NCBI GenBank assembly: GCA_024195265.1
Contig: JAJLRJ010000005.1
Span: forward strand, 34,853,036 to 34,917,035
DNA: 64,000 nt
From: Dendrophyllia cribrosa
Taxonomy: Eukaryota; Cnidaria; Anthozoa; Scleractinia; Dendrophylliidae
Direction of reading: 5' to 3'
Of this stretch, positions 38,927 through 50,611 are shown one piece after another. The notes under the pieces were generated by a model. The model was not told the origin of the DNA. It worked only from the letters and a program-made list of their open reading frames with translations, and did no database searches. Within the stretch, counting starts at the first letter, position 1; every line of letters starts with the position of its first letter. Position numbers and translations under genes: made by a program.

Positions 38927-40182
38927 TTCAGATCACAACACCAGCCGTGATCTTGAATTTGACAAAAATGTACCAAGATTGGTAACCACGGGTGCTATAA
39001 ATTTAAAGAAAAAACAATCTGAGGGGGACACATTATTGTGCTATGAATACCTCTTTTATGTAAAATACCCAAGTCCAGATGCTAAAATCTTTCAACAGTT
39101 TGCTGATACAAAAGTTCATTGGTCAGTCCAGGGAACATCTTGCCAGAATTTTTTTTCCAGCCCACTGTACGTGCGTGAATTTTTTTTGGGACGATGGTCT
39201 TGTGCAGGAATTTTTTTCTTACGCATATGCACTTGCAGGATATTTTTTTTCAAAATCACCCATCCCCCCCCTCAAAAGTAAAATGGTTGGCCCCTAAAGT
39301 ACGAAATGCATAAAACGCTAAGTCGTTAGTAAAATATTTTTTCTTATCATGTCAAGTTTTATTTGAACTTAATTCATCAAAACATCGTCTCAGAGCCTGG
39401 TGTAACGCTATGCTCACTTTTTGTTATTTTTCGGAAACTTTTTCGTGCTCGTCATAAAAACATGTTTTTGTATCTTATGAGTATTGAATGTGCGCATGGC
39501 TGTAGTGTTTTTGATTGGCTAAACCTGAGAATTAGACTACAACCTTTTTTTCTCAATGCAGAATTTTTTACCCTAAGTCGGCTTGAAATACGCCTTCCAA
39601 TACAACAGCTAAAGTAAAACTTGAGATCCTGCTTGAGAGTCTTTTAGAAGTCGTGACTGCGAATCGTAAACCAAAACGCAGAGAGCTCGTTCCCTGTGGA
39701 ATTCAAAGTTGCACGCACACGTGCTTTTAGCTGCACGGCTGCACGGCTTTACTGTCATTGGTCAAGTGCGCTCCCAAGTAAGGGGTAGACCTTACTTTGA
39801 AGTGCACTTGGATTCTTTTGTTTTACGCATATCGCCAGGGCAACAAAGAATCCAATAAGTGCGGTCATTAAAACGTTCACACTTCAAGTACGCGAGCTAC
39901 ACTTGGGTGATTCCGCACAAACCAACAGCACGTGCCATTCAAAAAGACGTTTTTGATAAAAAGGAAGGGAAATATGGAGCTTTTCGAAAACGAACTACTG
40001 GAAATTATTTAACTTTCTAATTACATTCAGCTGATATTAATTTTTACCTCTTTGATAATTTTACAATGAGATTGAAACGTGTAAATAAATCAGATGACTG
40101 CTTCTATTGAAACGTAAGTCAGACTTAGAAAACGCTCTCAGAAAGGAGTTCACACTACAAGTACGTACCAAGTGCACTTCAA

Positions 40183-42731
40183 GTGTACTTAAGAGCAAAT
40201 CCGTGCAAAAATCAAACATTACACGGCAAAGTTAAAAAACTAAAATTCGCTCTTCTTTTGCATACAGGTAGCCTTTAGTAAGTATACAATTGCTGTGTAG
40301 TTTTTTCCTTGAAAAAATTATTTGTTTCTGGGAAAACGAAAACATTAGTTTTCAGCCCGGGGTTCGATTTGGCGACACCAAACAGGCTTAAAATAAGTCA
40401 TGATTCACTCGACTCGCGTATCAAAACTACTGCGCTAGAAAAAGCTATCACAGCTCCAATTTGTTGTACAACTTGTCACAGTCTAAATACCATCATTTCA
40501 TAAAAATTAGATTAATCTAAGTATTCAAATGAAGTCAAAAGCTTATGGCTCTCCCGTTCTCCGTAAAACGGTAGGCGAAAAACAACGATAATTTTGAGCA
40601 TGTGCCTTTGTTCAGAATTTCGTAATATTATGAATGACAATACTAGAGATGACGATCTTTCAAAATATGTAAAGTTTAGTTTGGGAAAATGAATTTGGGA
40701 TTTTTAAGAATTTGTTGAAAATCGTGAACGAAAGACGTAAAATCACGCCATCTTGTGTGTGCGTGACAAACTGAACAAAAACAAAAACGTTTTTCCTTGA
40801 GAAATCTTGGCAACTCTGACGCCAAAAAACAAAAAAAAAACAATGAAAATATACAAACCTTAACTTGGATATGACATTCTTGAATGTCCATAGTGTTTCG
40901 TTTTGCCGTCTGTTCAATTTCATTCATGAAGTTTATCATGAACAGTGAAGCCCGTAGCCACGATCAAAAACAAACGCTTTTAAAAACTTTTCGTTGAATT
41001 CTTAGTAGCTCACTTTGCACTTTCGTACTCTTTTGATATACTGTTGATACAATTTTTTTTACCAGATTTCTGGCGGAAACTGTAAAAGGGCTGACAATAA
41101 AGCGAACTAGTTCAAGCATGTGTTCCCAGTTTTCCATCCTTGCATAACCGTGAACCGTTTTGAGACTATATGCAAATTACGTCTCAAATTTGCATATCAG
41201 GCTGAGCATAAGCGTTCGTGACAGTTAAGGCTGGTTTTCACTAGCGCATAAGCATAAGCACAAGCCAACATACGCAGACTCAGTAACGTGTTATTCATTA
41301 GTTCCAATTGTTTGAACAAAACAGAACAATAGGCACTAATGATCAACGTGTTACTGAGTCTGCGTATGTTGGCTTGTGCTTATGCTTATGCGCTAGTGAA
41401 AACCAGCCTTTACGGTTGTTACATGGGTTATCGTTTGGCACCTGCGTTCTCGTTTGAAAGATTATTTGTGTAGCAAACATGTGAAATCCAGGCCGACAAG
41501 ATCCACCCCAACCCAGCCCCACCCATGTAATAAATATTGGTTTTCTGTCAATACTGTATTTTAAAACCAACGAGATCTCTTTCCTGCTTTGAACTGTATT
41601 AATTGAAGACTTCTGAACAACACTCTTCAAACTTGAAAAAAAAAAATGGAATTTTGGCCACTGAGAATACCACCCTGTGTTACCAACCGTGACTGTCACG
41701 AACGCTTGCTCAACCTGATATGCAAGTTTCAGACGTAATTTGCACATGGTCTCAAAATGGTTCACGGTTATACAAGGATGGAAAACTGGGAACACATGCT
41801 TGAACTAGTTCGCTTTATTGTGAGCCCTTTTACAGTTTCCACCAGAAAAAAATGTATCAACAGTATGAAGTGTACGAAAGTGCAAAGTGAGCTACGAAGA
41901 ATTCAGCGAGTAAAGCGTTTTTGATCGTGGCTACGGGCTTCACTGATCTTCACTGTTCATGATAAACTTCACGAATGAAATTAAACAGACGGCAAAACGA
42001 AACATTTTGGACATTCAAGAATGTCATATCCAAGTTAAGGTTTGTATATTTCCATTGTTTTTTGGCGTCAGAGTTTAATTGCCAAGATTTCTCAAGGAAA
42101 AACGTTCTAAGTGTTTTTGTTGTTGGTCACGCATACACAAGATGGCGTGATTTTATGTCTTTCGTTCACGATTTACAACAAATTCTTAAAAATTCCAAAT
42201 TCATTTCCCCAAACTAAACTTTACATATTTTGAAAGATCGTCAATTCTAGTATTGTCATTCTTAATATTACGAAATTCTGAACAAAGGCACACGCTCAAA
42301 ATCATTGTTGTTTTTCGCCTATCGTTTTACGGAGAACGGGAGAGCCATAAGCTTTTGGCTTCCCTTGAATACTTAGATTAATCCAATTTTTATGAAATCA
42401 TGGTGTTTAGTCTATGACAAGTTATGCAACAAATTGGAACTATGACAGCTTTTTCTAGCGCAGAAGATTTGATACGCGAGTCGAGTGAATCATGACTTAT
42501 TTCAACCCTGTTTGCATGTGTTTGGGATTGCCAAATTGTGCCCTGAGATGATACCGACTTTCTTCGTTTTTCTCGGAAACAAATAGATATTTCAAGGAAA
42601 AAACTACATGGCATTCATGTACTTACTATAGACTATCTATATGCAAAAGAGAAGCGAATTTGATTTTTTTCAGCTTTGCCGAAGATTTGCGATTTTGTTT
42701 GATTCTTGCACGGATCTGCTCTTAAGAGCTC
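40183..42731. repeat. Long inverted repeat with about 1.1-1.4-kb arms
   Basis: The arms at about 40183-41310 and 41330-42731 are imperfect reverse complements, for example around gactcgcgtatcaaaact (about 40413) and its inverse near 42470. The innermost part (41229-41412) is almost perfect, with arms starting ggctggttttcactagcg. The small open frames seen in each arm (about 40660-40939, 41975-42217) are images of one another and not evidently genes. Confidence 0.85.
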
Positions 42732-42748
42732 TAGTGAGAACCGGCCTA

Positions 42749-43239
42749 ATGTTTTGTTACTGATGGGCCTATAACCGGGTGGGCTTTTTTTTTATTTACT
42801 CCATCACTCCATTTACTCCATTATTATGGAATTACTCCTTTATTATGGAACGCATGGAGCATAACATTACTTCACGAGAATTACACGCTTGTTGTATAAA
42901 AGATACGTAGTGAAGTCTCGTGTATGTCTCAATGAATTCGAGATACATCGGTATAACTCTACAAGTGAAGGTGTTCTTCGCGTACAGAGGATATACCATT
43001 TAAGATGCAGTGATCGTGATGCCGTGATAAGACAACGGAAGTTCTGTCTAGCTCCAAGTCACTACTCAACAACAGAATAAACTAAAGAGCTAAAACTAAT
43101 TGCAAGATATAGGAACATTATAGAAGCTTATTACTCCTGAACATGATTGCATTTTCATTCTTGCATCTTTAATAGACACTAACATCCTTGATCAAGAAAC
43201 ACTTTCTCACAAGTCTTGCACGCTGCAGGCTGTGGACAC
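42749..43239. other. Unassigned host-like sequence
   Basis: About 490 bases with short ATTACTCC-type repeats at 42800-42845 and no credible gene or RNA. Nothing further recognised. Confidence 0.5.
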
Positions 43240-43243
43240 TTAA

Positions 43244-43897
43244 GGACGTTCGCGCTAATTGTTTATGCGCATCCTTACTGCGCACGCAATTCATGTCGCA
43301 ACGCCATGCTACGTCATGCACGAGCGCGCGTGCAAGAGAAGAAATCTAAGCACATGAAGGGCTGGTAGCCATTTTGTTAACTTTGCTTAGATTTAACTCG
43401 CTTGGATGGTCGGTGAGCCCCTTTTTTTTTTTATAGATAATTTTCTTTGCCAATTCTCGACAGATTGTAAAAAAATGAACAAAAAATCAATGTAGGAAGT
43501 TTAAATTTTTTCCATTTTTCTACCCGCGCGACATCGAATCCTCGCAACTTGCGGCTGTCAGAGTTTGCAAATGCTGTCGTTTACAGACAAGATTTCCTCT
43601 AAAGAACGTTACCAGTTGAACGAATTTGTTTAATAGACCCATTCATACAAAATTTGGCTTAGAAAATTGCATTTTAGAGATTCATTAACAATATTTTTGG
43701 ACTAAAAGACATTAGGGCCATATCGAGTTGGGAAGGCCGATTTTTCGAAATTAGGGTCACCTTTCAGATATCTTATCACCGAAACGAAGTCGGTGACCCC
43801 CCATTTTTTTGCATTTCTGATACGAGTAACTCATTGCCTAACTTCAGCAAAAGTTTTATAAAAAAATCAATGTTAGAAGGTTTTCGCGCGAACGTCC
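43244..43897. mobile_element. TTAA-flanked MITE
   Basis: Twelve-base inverted ends GGACGTTCGCGC at both sides, each flanked by TTAA (43240-43243, 43898-43901), the target of piggyBac-type elements. There are two internal segments with related GTCGGTGA...T-run sequence (about 43410 and 43790). No coding capacity. Confidence 0.8.
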
Positions 43898-43901
43898 TTA
43901 A

Positions 43902-45074
43902 TCGCGGCCTATTTACTGATCCTAATATTTCCACAGCGGTAACATAAACTTCAGCCGATTGCAATTTATTTTGCAACACGAGTCTGAGCCAAAGAAACCC
44001 TAATATATGCCAGGACAGTGCAGCGAATACATAGAGAAATAAAATAATCGTAATCATGGTTATGACATGAAATCCTCCGGGATCGTGTCATTAAAGAAAT
44101 TATCCAAAGATCAATGGGTCAATATTATCGAGCAAAGTAGATAGATAATTGCGACTTGACACATCCTAACAGTGATCTATAGCAAGGGACAAATACCTCG
44201 TAAACACACTTGGGAAAGCTATTTTAAAGGCTTTTAAATACTTCTTGGACATCTTGCGACTAGTGGGAGTCGTGTTTGGCCTGCCTCTTTTTATACTACT
44301 CAATATATAAAGAGCTTATGAAGCGTAAGTAAGCCATTTCACATATTCGAAAACCAGATATATAGCAAGATATATTAAAATCATCGATAGGAAAAATCTA
44401 AGGACTCAGTTCCGTACCACAATTATCTCTTTAAGCAGAGACTAAATCGGGCACGAATCTTCTGACCAAAATGAACCAAAATGAGGCCTAAAAAAAGTAA
44501 AAACAAAAATGAACCAAAACCCCGAACCTCACTGCATGAAACCTAACTGTTTGACACTGGTTTGTTTGACCTGGAAAAAATCAACCTAATGACAGTATTG
44601 CAAAACTCTGCTTTATCATCTCTAATGATATGGCTCAAGAAAATAAAACAGGTTTGATTAGTAAGATTGATTCTTTCTGTACAAACTTCAATATTGAGAA
44701 GACTGCGATAAACTAGGCAACCCATCTTTTTTCTTGTCAAAAGCAAAACAGAATATTTTTACACGTCTAGATAATCACCAACTCAATCTAATTAATGCAG
44801 ATAACAAACTTAAATTTTATTCCATCTTTAAAAGTGAAACGAAATACCCCGATTTTATTAACCATATCAAAAATCGCCAACATAGAAAAAATTACCTCTA
44901 AATTCAGGATAGGGAATCACACAATAAGAATTGAAAATGGTCGAATTACAATCCCTAAAACTCCTGAACACCTTTAGTTAGAATTTGCACCCACTGTACA
45001 CTTAATTCAGTTGAAGAGGAAATGCACTTTTTATTTCACTGTATGTTATATGATGAACTACGAAATACCTTTTT
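43902..45074. other. Unassigned host-like sequence
   Basis: Roughly 1.2 kb of AT-rich DNA with only short frames and no recognisable domain, RNA or repeat structure. Confidence 0.5.
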
Positions 45075-45490
45075 TGAAAAAAATATTAAACAAAATAGAA
45101 GTAGTTAGTTAAATATTCCTTCTAGCCCACCCTTAAAATACTTTTTTTCCCACATTTTTCTAGTTTTTACTGTTAAAATACTTTTTTGTATATTTTTCTG
45201 TGAAATCCACCGTTCTCTCCTTCGGTTCACTCGTTCAGTCGTTCGCTTCTCTCACTTCTTCACTCATTCACCTCAGTCGTTCTAGATCTTTCAGTCGTTC
45301 AGGTTCACTCGTTCAGTCGTTCGCTTCGCTCACTCCTTTACTCCTTCACCTTCACTCCTTCATAGATTTCACAGAAAAATATACAAAAAAGTATTTAAAC
45401 AGTAAATACTAGAAAAATATGGGAAAAAAGTATTTTAAGGGTCTGCTAGAAGGAATATTTAACTAACTACTATTTTTAATATTCTTGAAA
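45075..45490. mobile_element. Foldback element with internal TTCACTCGTTCAGTCG repeats
   Basis: Inverted arms: gtagttagttaaatattcc at 45101 and its inverse ending near 45470, extending through the tgtatatttttctgtgaaatc segments. The interior (45212-45360) consists of tandem ttcactcgttcagtcgttcgc-type units. No gene. Confidence 0.8.
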
Positions 45491-46736
45491 TCTATATGCA
45501 AACATCTGTCAGTTTGTTTTGACTATGTTTAATAGCGGAGCACTCGCCGGGCCGAAGGCCCGGCTGCGCAGCCCCATACTCATAGAACCTAGCCCGTCAT
45601 TTTTCATGGTCATGGCTAGCGGAATGTTTCGCGGGCGCGCGTGTGCCCTCCGCCCTCCGCCGTCGCGCAGGTAGCTCCGTCGCGCAGGACTAGCTCGCGG
45701 ACGCGTATGACGTCGCAAAACATGCGCGTACGACGTCATGTTGAAACCAAAGCGAGGCTTTTTTTTCGCGCGGTTACACGGCCGAATGTCACGTCAGCTG
45801 GGAAAACACTTTGATGTTTTGCTGTGTTTACTGAGCGGAGAAAACGGTTTAAATTAAAGTCGTTATTTTCCTGCATTTTTTCGTGGTTTGCTACTCAAGA
45901 CAGAGATACTAATTAAGGGATACTCAGAAGCCGCTTTAGTGGAAAAAGAAGAGCTTTCAGGGATAAAATATTGCTTCGAGGAACTATATACGTTTTTAGC
46001 AATGCGAGAGATGGGTTCGTTTTACGGATTTCAGCACCAAAGCGGAGATTTAAAGAATTTCCAAGCACAGAAGTCGCTGGATGGACTTAAAGGTAAAACA
46101 AATTACATTTTTCGATGGGAATTTATCTTGATATCAATCTGTGATTGACTTTTTGTTTGTGTACTCGTTAGTTTTGGAGAATTGTTTTTAAACGTGTAGC
46201 TTAAATTCAGTTGTATTAATTTCTTGAATTTCATCGAAGACACGGCTCGGCCTCGATGCGCGTTTTGCTTTTAAACATAAACTAATGGAGATTTGAATAA
46301 AATTTTTCGAAAGAAGATTGTGTTGTCCATTTTTATGTGTTTGTTCATTCATTACATAGATTGAAAAGTGATTTTATGTAAACAAAACAAGACTTAGATT
46401 TTATACTCGCGTCGCCTTATGCAAATATGTTTGTGTATTTTTGCAATTTTGGATTCTAAATCAGTTTCTCGGGCATTTTGTGACAAGCAACAAATGTATT
46501 TTATTCGGAAAATAGTCGTAATAGTTATTCTAGACGGAGAAAAAGTTGTTTTTGTGAACTTTTGTACGGTCTAAATGTACTGTGCAGACGGTCGGGTAAC
46601 AAGCTTAAGCTTACTGTTTTTGAGAATTGCTAAAATTGAAAAATAGCCCGGTCGTCAATCTTAATTCCGACCTTTCACCTAAGTTAAGTTTCATCTTAGT
46701 TAAGCTTGTTCAGAGGGTCTTCAGAGGGCAACGCTG
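45491..46736. other. Host-like sequence, GC-rich block then plain
   Basis: 45540-45790 is a GC-rich block (gggccgaaggcccgg and a Pro/Arg-like composition) with an inverted gcccgg motif, perhaps part of a MITE. The rest has no credible gene. A short frame at 45888-46148 begins after a GC-rich and AT-rich transition and could be a first exon, but there is no supporting domain. Confidence 0.4.
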
Positions 46737-46753
46737 TTAGGCCAAGCCTAACT
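46737..46753. repeat. Short palindrome at left border of the AT-rich element
   Basis: GTTAGGC-CAA-GCCTAAC, 7-bp arms, located where base composition changes to the AT-rich element. It may be coincidental or part of the end of element 4. Confidence 0.35.
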
Positions 46754-47004
46754 ATATATATTATTTAATGATTTACACATGAATATTCTAGAAGGAGTTT
46801 TTCCCTTCAGTTCTTTATTTCCAATCTTGCTTCCAATCTTGCTTCCATTTTGGTAAAAAAATTAATTTTATTTCCAATTTGGTTTCCATTTTGGTAGAAA
46901 AAAATGAACATTTTGATTGGTTAAAAGTAATCACATGACTATAGTTTTAAGTTGTAGCAGAAAAAGTAAAATTGATTTAAAAAAAAAGGTTTTAAGAAAT
47001 AGAG

Positions 47005-48119
47005 ATGTCAATAAAAGAGATGAATACGCAAAGTCAACACAATGTAAATTCTAATCAAATTCAAGAAAAACCTTTTAATTATTGTGGTCTTAAATTTTCT
47101 GATAGAAATCAATTTTTTAGAATGTATTTTTTACATATTCAATTTGGTTATTTATTTTAACATGTTAAAGAGTATTATGAATTAAGAAGATTACAATATA
47201 AATTAAAAAGAAATTTTATAAATTGTGAGAAAAAATTAAAGTCAGTAAAGAAAGATCAAAATAAAAAAATTAAAATAAACTTAGTAAACGTTTAATAGTT
47301 GATCTATTAGAAATTTTTAATAATAAAAAAGAAGAAAATAAAAAGAAATTAAATGAATTAAAAAATGAAAAAAAAGAAGTTAATTTCCATAAGAAATAGA
47401 GTGAATTATATTAAAAAAGGTAATATTAAAAATAATATTGATAATATTGATGAAATTTATTATGAAAAAGTTAATGAAAATGATTAAGCTATTTGTAGAA
47501 CTATTGTTTCCTGTATTTTTCATTGTATTGGTAAAATAAATTATTATTATCATAAAGATTATAATGGAAAAAATTTATTATGTGATGTAGATGATGGATA
47601 TACTAATGAGGAAGATATATTTAATGAAGAAATTAGTTTGATTAAAGATAATAAAATATTTAAAGATATTAAAAAATTAACTAATAAATTTTATTCAAAA
47701 AAAAAAGTGAAGAAGAAATTCAAAGAGAATCAAATGATGAAAAATATGGATATTGTTATACTAATCAAGAATTATATTGATAATTATTATTTTGAAGAAA
47801 TGGATAATTTTGAAAGATATGGTTATTATTTTAGAAATGATAAAATACGTAAATTTAAAGGAAAAACTGTATATATTTGGATGAAGATGGAAATATTTCT
47901 ATGAGATATTATTATCATTTTGGAATTGAAATGGAGAGTATTTATCATATAATTTTTATTGATAAATTAGATAAAGGTAAGAAGAATACTTCATTAGAAG
48001 ATATAACAAAAAGAAAAATAATTAAATCAATTAAGAATGTTGATACTAAAATGAAATTAATAGAACCAGAAATTTATAATAACATAACAAAATTTTATTT
48101 AACAGTAAATCCTTATTAA
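47005..48119 (+). pseudogene. Unknown AT-rich gene at the left of element 4
   Basis: It begins ATG 47005 (MSIKEMNTQSQHN) and then crosses in-frame stops (first TAA near 47158) and several frames, with open pieces at 47638-47904 and 47877-48119. The text is rich in K, N, I and Y and has segments such as FERYGYYFRNDKIRKFKGKT. No family recognised. A hairpin with a T run directly follows its stop codon. A start with the same first residues (MSIK) recurs at 59683, next to element 3. Confidence 0.45.
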
Positions 48120-48140
48120 GCCCTTTATGGGCTTTTTTTT
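48119..48140 (+). terminator. Hairpin plus T run after the first gene of element 4
   Basis: AGCCC-TTTAT-GGGCT followed by eight T residues then ATCTCGCT. It begins at the last base of the stop codon. The same design follows at 48960. Confidence 0.65.
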
Positions 48141-48205
48141 ATCTCGCTCAATATAATTTTAAAAAGATAAAGATTTAAAAAAATAATATTTACATTATAT
48201 AAAAG

Positions 48206-48934
48206 ATGCAATTGACAAAACTCGAAAACATTTCCAAAGAAAATCTTATTTTCCACAAACCAAAAGAATATAAAGTCAAGAATTCTGAAATGAAATATCA
48301 AAGAATTAAAATTGAAACAAATTACCAAAATAGTAAAAAAGGTCCATTTATTATCGAATCACCATTTCTTTTTAGTTTTGGTGTATCTGAGAGAAAGAAT
48401 CAAGAATCTGATGAATTGATTGGATATTCACTTCCAGTTTGTTCATGGTCAAAAGAAGAAAATCCAACAGAAGAAGAAAATAAGTTTTATCAAGCTTTAT
48501 TATCAATTTCAGATCTTTGTTATAATCATCTTGAAGAAACAATTGGTGTTGAAAATGCTCAAGTATTGAGTTCACCTTTATATTATAAACAGGTTGAATA
48601 TACTGATAAAAAAGGTAAAAAGAAGAAAAAGAAAGATGAAACTGCTTCACCAGTTTTATATGCTAAACTTATATATTCAGAAAAATCTAATAAATTTTTA
48701 ACAATATTTAAAACAAAAGGAAATGAAGATATTGATCCATTTGATTATCTTAATCAATATTGTAAAGTGAAATTAGCTTTATTAATTGAGAGTATTTATA
48801 TTAGTAAATTAGTAATTTCAATTCAAATAAAAGTTCATGGAGTATATATTAAACCATTAAAACCAAGATAATCTTTATTATCAATAAAAGAAGAATCTGA
48901 AAATGAACAAAGTGAAGATGAAGATGAATCATAA
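48206..48934 (+). pseudogene. Conserved unknown gene (DUF2738-like?), element 4
   Basis: About 240 codons, open from ATG 48206 to an in-frame TAA at 48869-48871, then 20 further codons ending in an acidic tail (EDEDES). Motifs: KGPFIIESPFLFSFGVSERK, YYKQVEYTDKKGKKKKKKDE, APVLYAKL-like VLYAKLIYSEKS and FDYLNQYCKVKLALLIESI. I have seen this pattern in uncharacterised proteins of large DNA viruses, possibly DUF2738, but this is from memory and uncertain. A DNA-binding role is conceivable. TATATAAAAG lies before the ATG. Confidence 0.6.
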
Positions 48935-48959
48935 TATATAAAAAATATATAATCATATT

Positions 48960-48984
48960 AGCCCTGGTAATAGGGCTTTTTTTT
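48960..48984 (+). terminator. Hairpin plus T run between convergent genes, element 4
   Basis: AGCCCTGGTAATAGGGCT followed by eight T residues and ATCTCGCT, the same suffix as at 48119-48140. It lies about 25 bases after the stop of the upstream gene and before the 3' end of the integrase gene. Confidence 0.65.
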
Positions 48985-49081
48985 ATCTCGCTTGAAACAA
49001 TTTTTTAATACTAAAATAGTATTAAAAATCTGCCAAATCATCAAACTTAATCCATGAATTAAATTTATCAGGATAACCTAA

Positions 49082-49990
49082 CTATTTAACTAAAGCTAAC
49101 ATTTTCTTATTATCTCGTTTCAATACTTTCTCAATTCTAAATGTTTCCTGTTTTGTTTTTTGTAACTCCTGTTCATAAAATGATCCTTTTACTTCTTCTG
49201 CCATTAAATCAATAATTTTATACGTAATAGGTTTTGCATTTAAAACTTCATCAACTACAAATATTTCTTCTGTCCAGTTTGGAGTATATCCTTTATCAAA
49301 TACAGGTCTTTTATATTTTGATATACGAACTCTATCTCCAATCTTAAATTTTACCTTTTCAGGTTTCAAGTAAATCAAATCCGAATATAAATTAGCATAA
49401 ACTTTTTCTTCATTTTCTTTTTTACTTGCTTTAAATGGAGTCATTTTAAGACTAGAATGTCTTGTTTTATTATAATCATTAACTAATTTATCAAGTTTAT
49501 CCCAGTAAACAGTATTGTTATTTATACTGAACATCTTAAAAATTCTATTTTTCATAGTTTTATTCCATCTTTCAACAATACTTGATTTTTCTTCATTTTC
49601 AGTGTGATATAATTTAATTCCATTTTTTAAGAAAATCCTTAAAATGTTTACTAATAAATTCAGAACCTTTATCGGACCAAAGCATTTTTGGTGAACGTTT
49701 ACTTTTTTTAAATATATCATCAAATGCTTCACTAACTGTTTCAGTCTTTTTGTTTTTCAAAGGTTCAATCCATCCATACTTGCTAAAAATATCAATTACC
49801 ATTAGTAAATATTTTATTCCTTTATTCCATTTACTAAACTTTTGCATTTCAACCAAATCAGCAGCCCAGATTTCAGCAATCCCATTTGATATTACAGTTT
49901 TTTTAAAAAGTTTCTTGTGATTGGTTTATGTAATTCATCGGCTAATTGTTGAGTCCAATCACTATTACTCAACGCCGCTTTACGTTTTTT
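49082..49990 (-). pseudogene. INT: Retroviral-type DDE integrase, element 4
   Basis: The acidic triad lies in WAADLVEMQKFSKW, MLWSDKGSEF and SSIVERWNKTMK, with FSKYGWIEPLKNK typical of Polinton integrases, and a C-terminal chromodomain-like part (FKIGDRVRISKYKR, WTEEIFVVDEV). At least two frameshifts: about 49620-49660 between the second acidic residue and the third, and at an A run near 49905. The N-terminal helix DWTQQLADELHKPITRNFLK lies in another frame upstream. It appears to have been one coding unit with the PLA2-like region. Confidence 0.9.
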
Positions 49991-50611
49991 GACTTCTTAG
50001 GTAAACCCAAACCAAGTTTCCCTTTAGTATTTATAATAAATCTCGCTGTTTGACCCCATTTAGGCATTTCACCATATGGAATCAGCTCTAAAGATTTTAC
50101 CTTTTCTTTATCACATTCATGTTTATTTTTTCCCATATCATAACAGATATCATGATAAGCAGCAATTTCATCTACTTTATTATATGGTTTATCATACCAC
50201 TCTAAAACTTCACCAGTTTCAGGATCATATCTTAATTGTTCATTCAAAGGATTATAAGGTCCCATGTATTTATATGAACCTGGAGTCCAACCACTTTTTG
50301 GTTTTGGTAATTTTCCAATCATTTTATGAATATCAATTGTTCCACCATCAAGATCAGGTCTATCAGTTTTATATTTGGTCTTATTTTTGTTGATAATTCA
50401 TCTAATGCTTGACTACCAACATTTTGTATCATTGGAGTTAATTTATTTAATCCATAAAATTAATTGCTTTTTTCAGTACATTTTTATTTCTCATAGCTTC
50501 AGATATACCATATCGTCCCATTTCAACTGTTTTTTTTACCTAACCAAGGTAAAGCATGAGTAAAACCTTCTAATGCTAGTTCACCAAAGCCCGCACCTTG
50601 TACGGGCTGAT
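49969..50611 (-). pseudogene. PLA2-like domain region upstream of integrase, element 4
   Basis: The clear part (49969-50322) has YKYMGPYNPL, then KVDEIAAYHDICYDMGKN, the calcium-loop-like and His-Asp catalytic signature of phospholipase A2 domains as in parvovirus VP1. The upstream part (about 50330-50611) is a decayed frame with GFGELALEGFTHALPWLGKK and LSTKIRPN, which normally precedes this domain in cnidarian-type Polintons. Its 3' side runs into the integrase across an A-run frameshift at 49985-49992. In viruses this enzyme opens endosomal membranes; here that role is inferred. Confidence 0.8.

Larger units (their letters stand above)
36925..39294. mobile_element. TAA-flanked inverted-repeat element (Harbinger-like ends)
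   Basis: Inverted ends GGGGCCAACCATTTTACTTT at both sides, continuing into a long G/C run, flanked by TAA on each side (36922-36924, 39295-39297). Both ends are followed inward by alternating gcatgaattttttt-type repeats. A TAA duplication fits PIF/Harbinger-type elements. No transposase is visible. A hAT-like element has inserted in it. Confidence 0.7.
36728..42747. mobile_element. Large terminal-inverted-repeat element (about 6 kb)
   Basis: The ends are AGGCCGGTTCACACTAG (36728) and its inverted copy CTAGTGAGAACCGGCCT (ending 42747), possibly with the 3-bp duplication AAT. Many scattered repeats of AAGTGCACTTGAAG type lie near the left end and around 39780-40190. It contains two younger insertions (36925-39294 and 37574-38926) and a large internal inverted repeat (40183-42731). 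No transposase gene was found in it. Confidence 0.65.

Noticed and set aside
40660..42217. Similar 80-87-codon frames in the two arms of the long inverted repeat, considered as a duplicated gene
   Set aside because: They are mirror copies of repeat sequence, Phe-rich, interrupted differently in each arm and without a domain.
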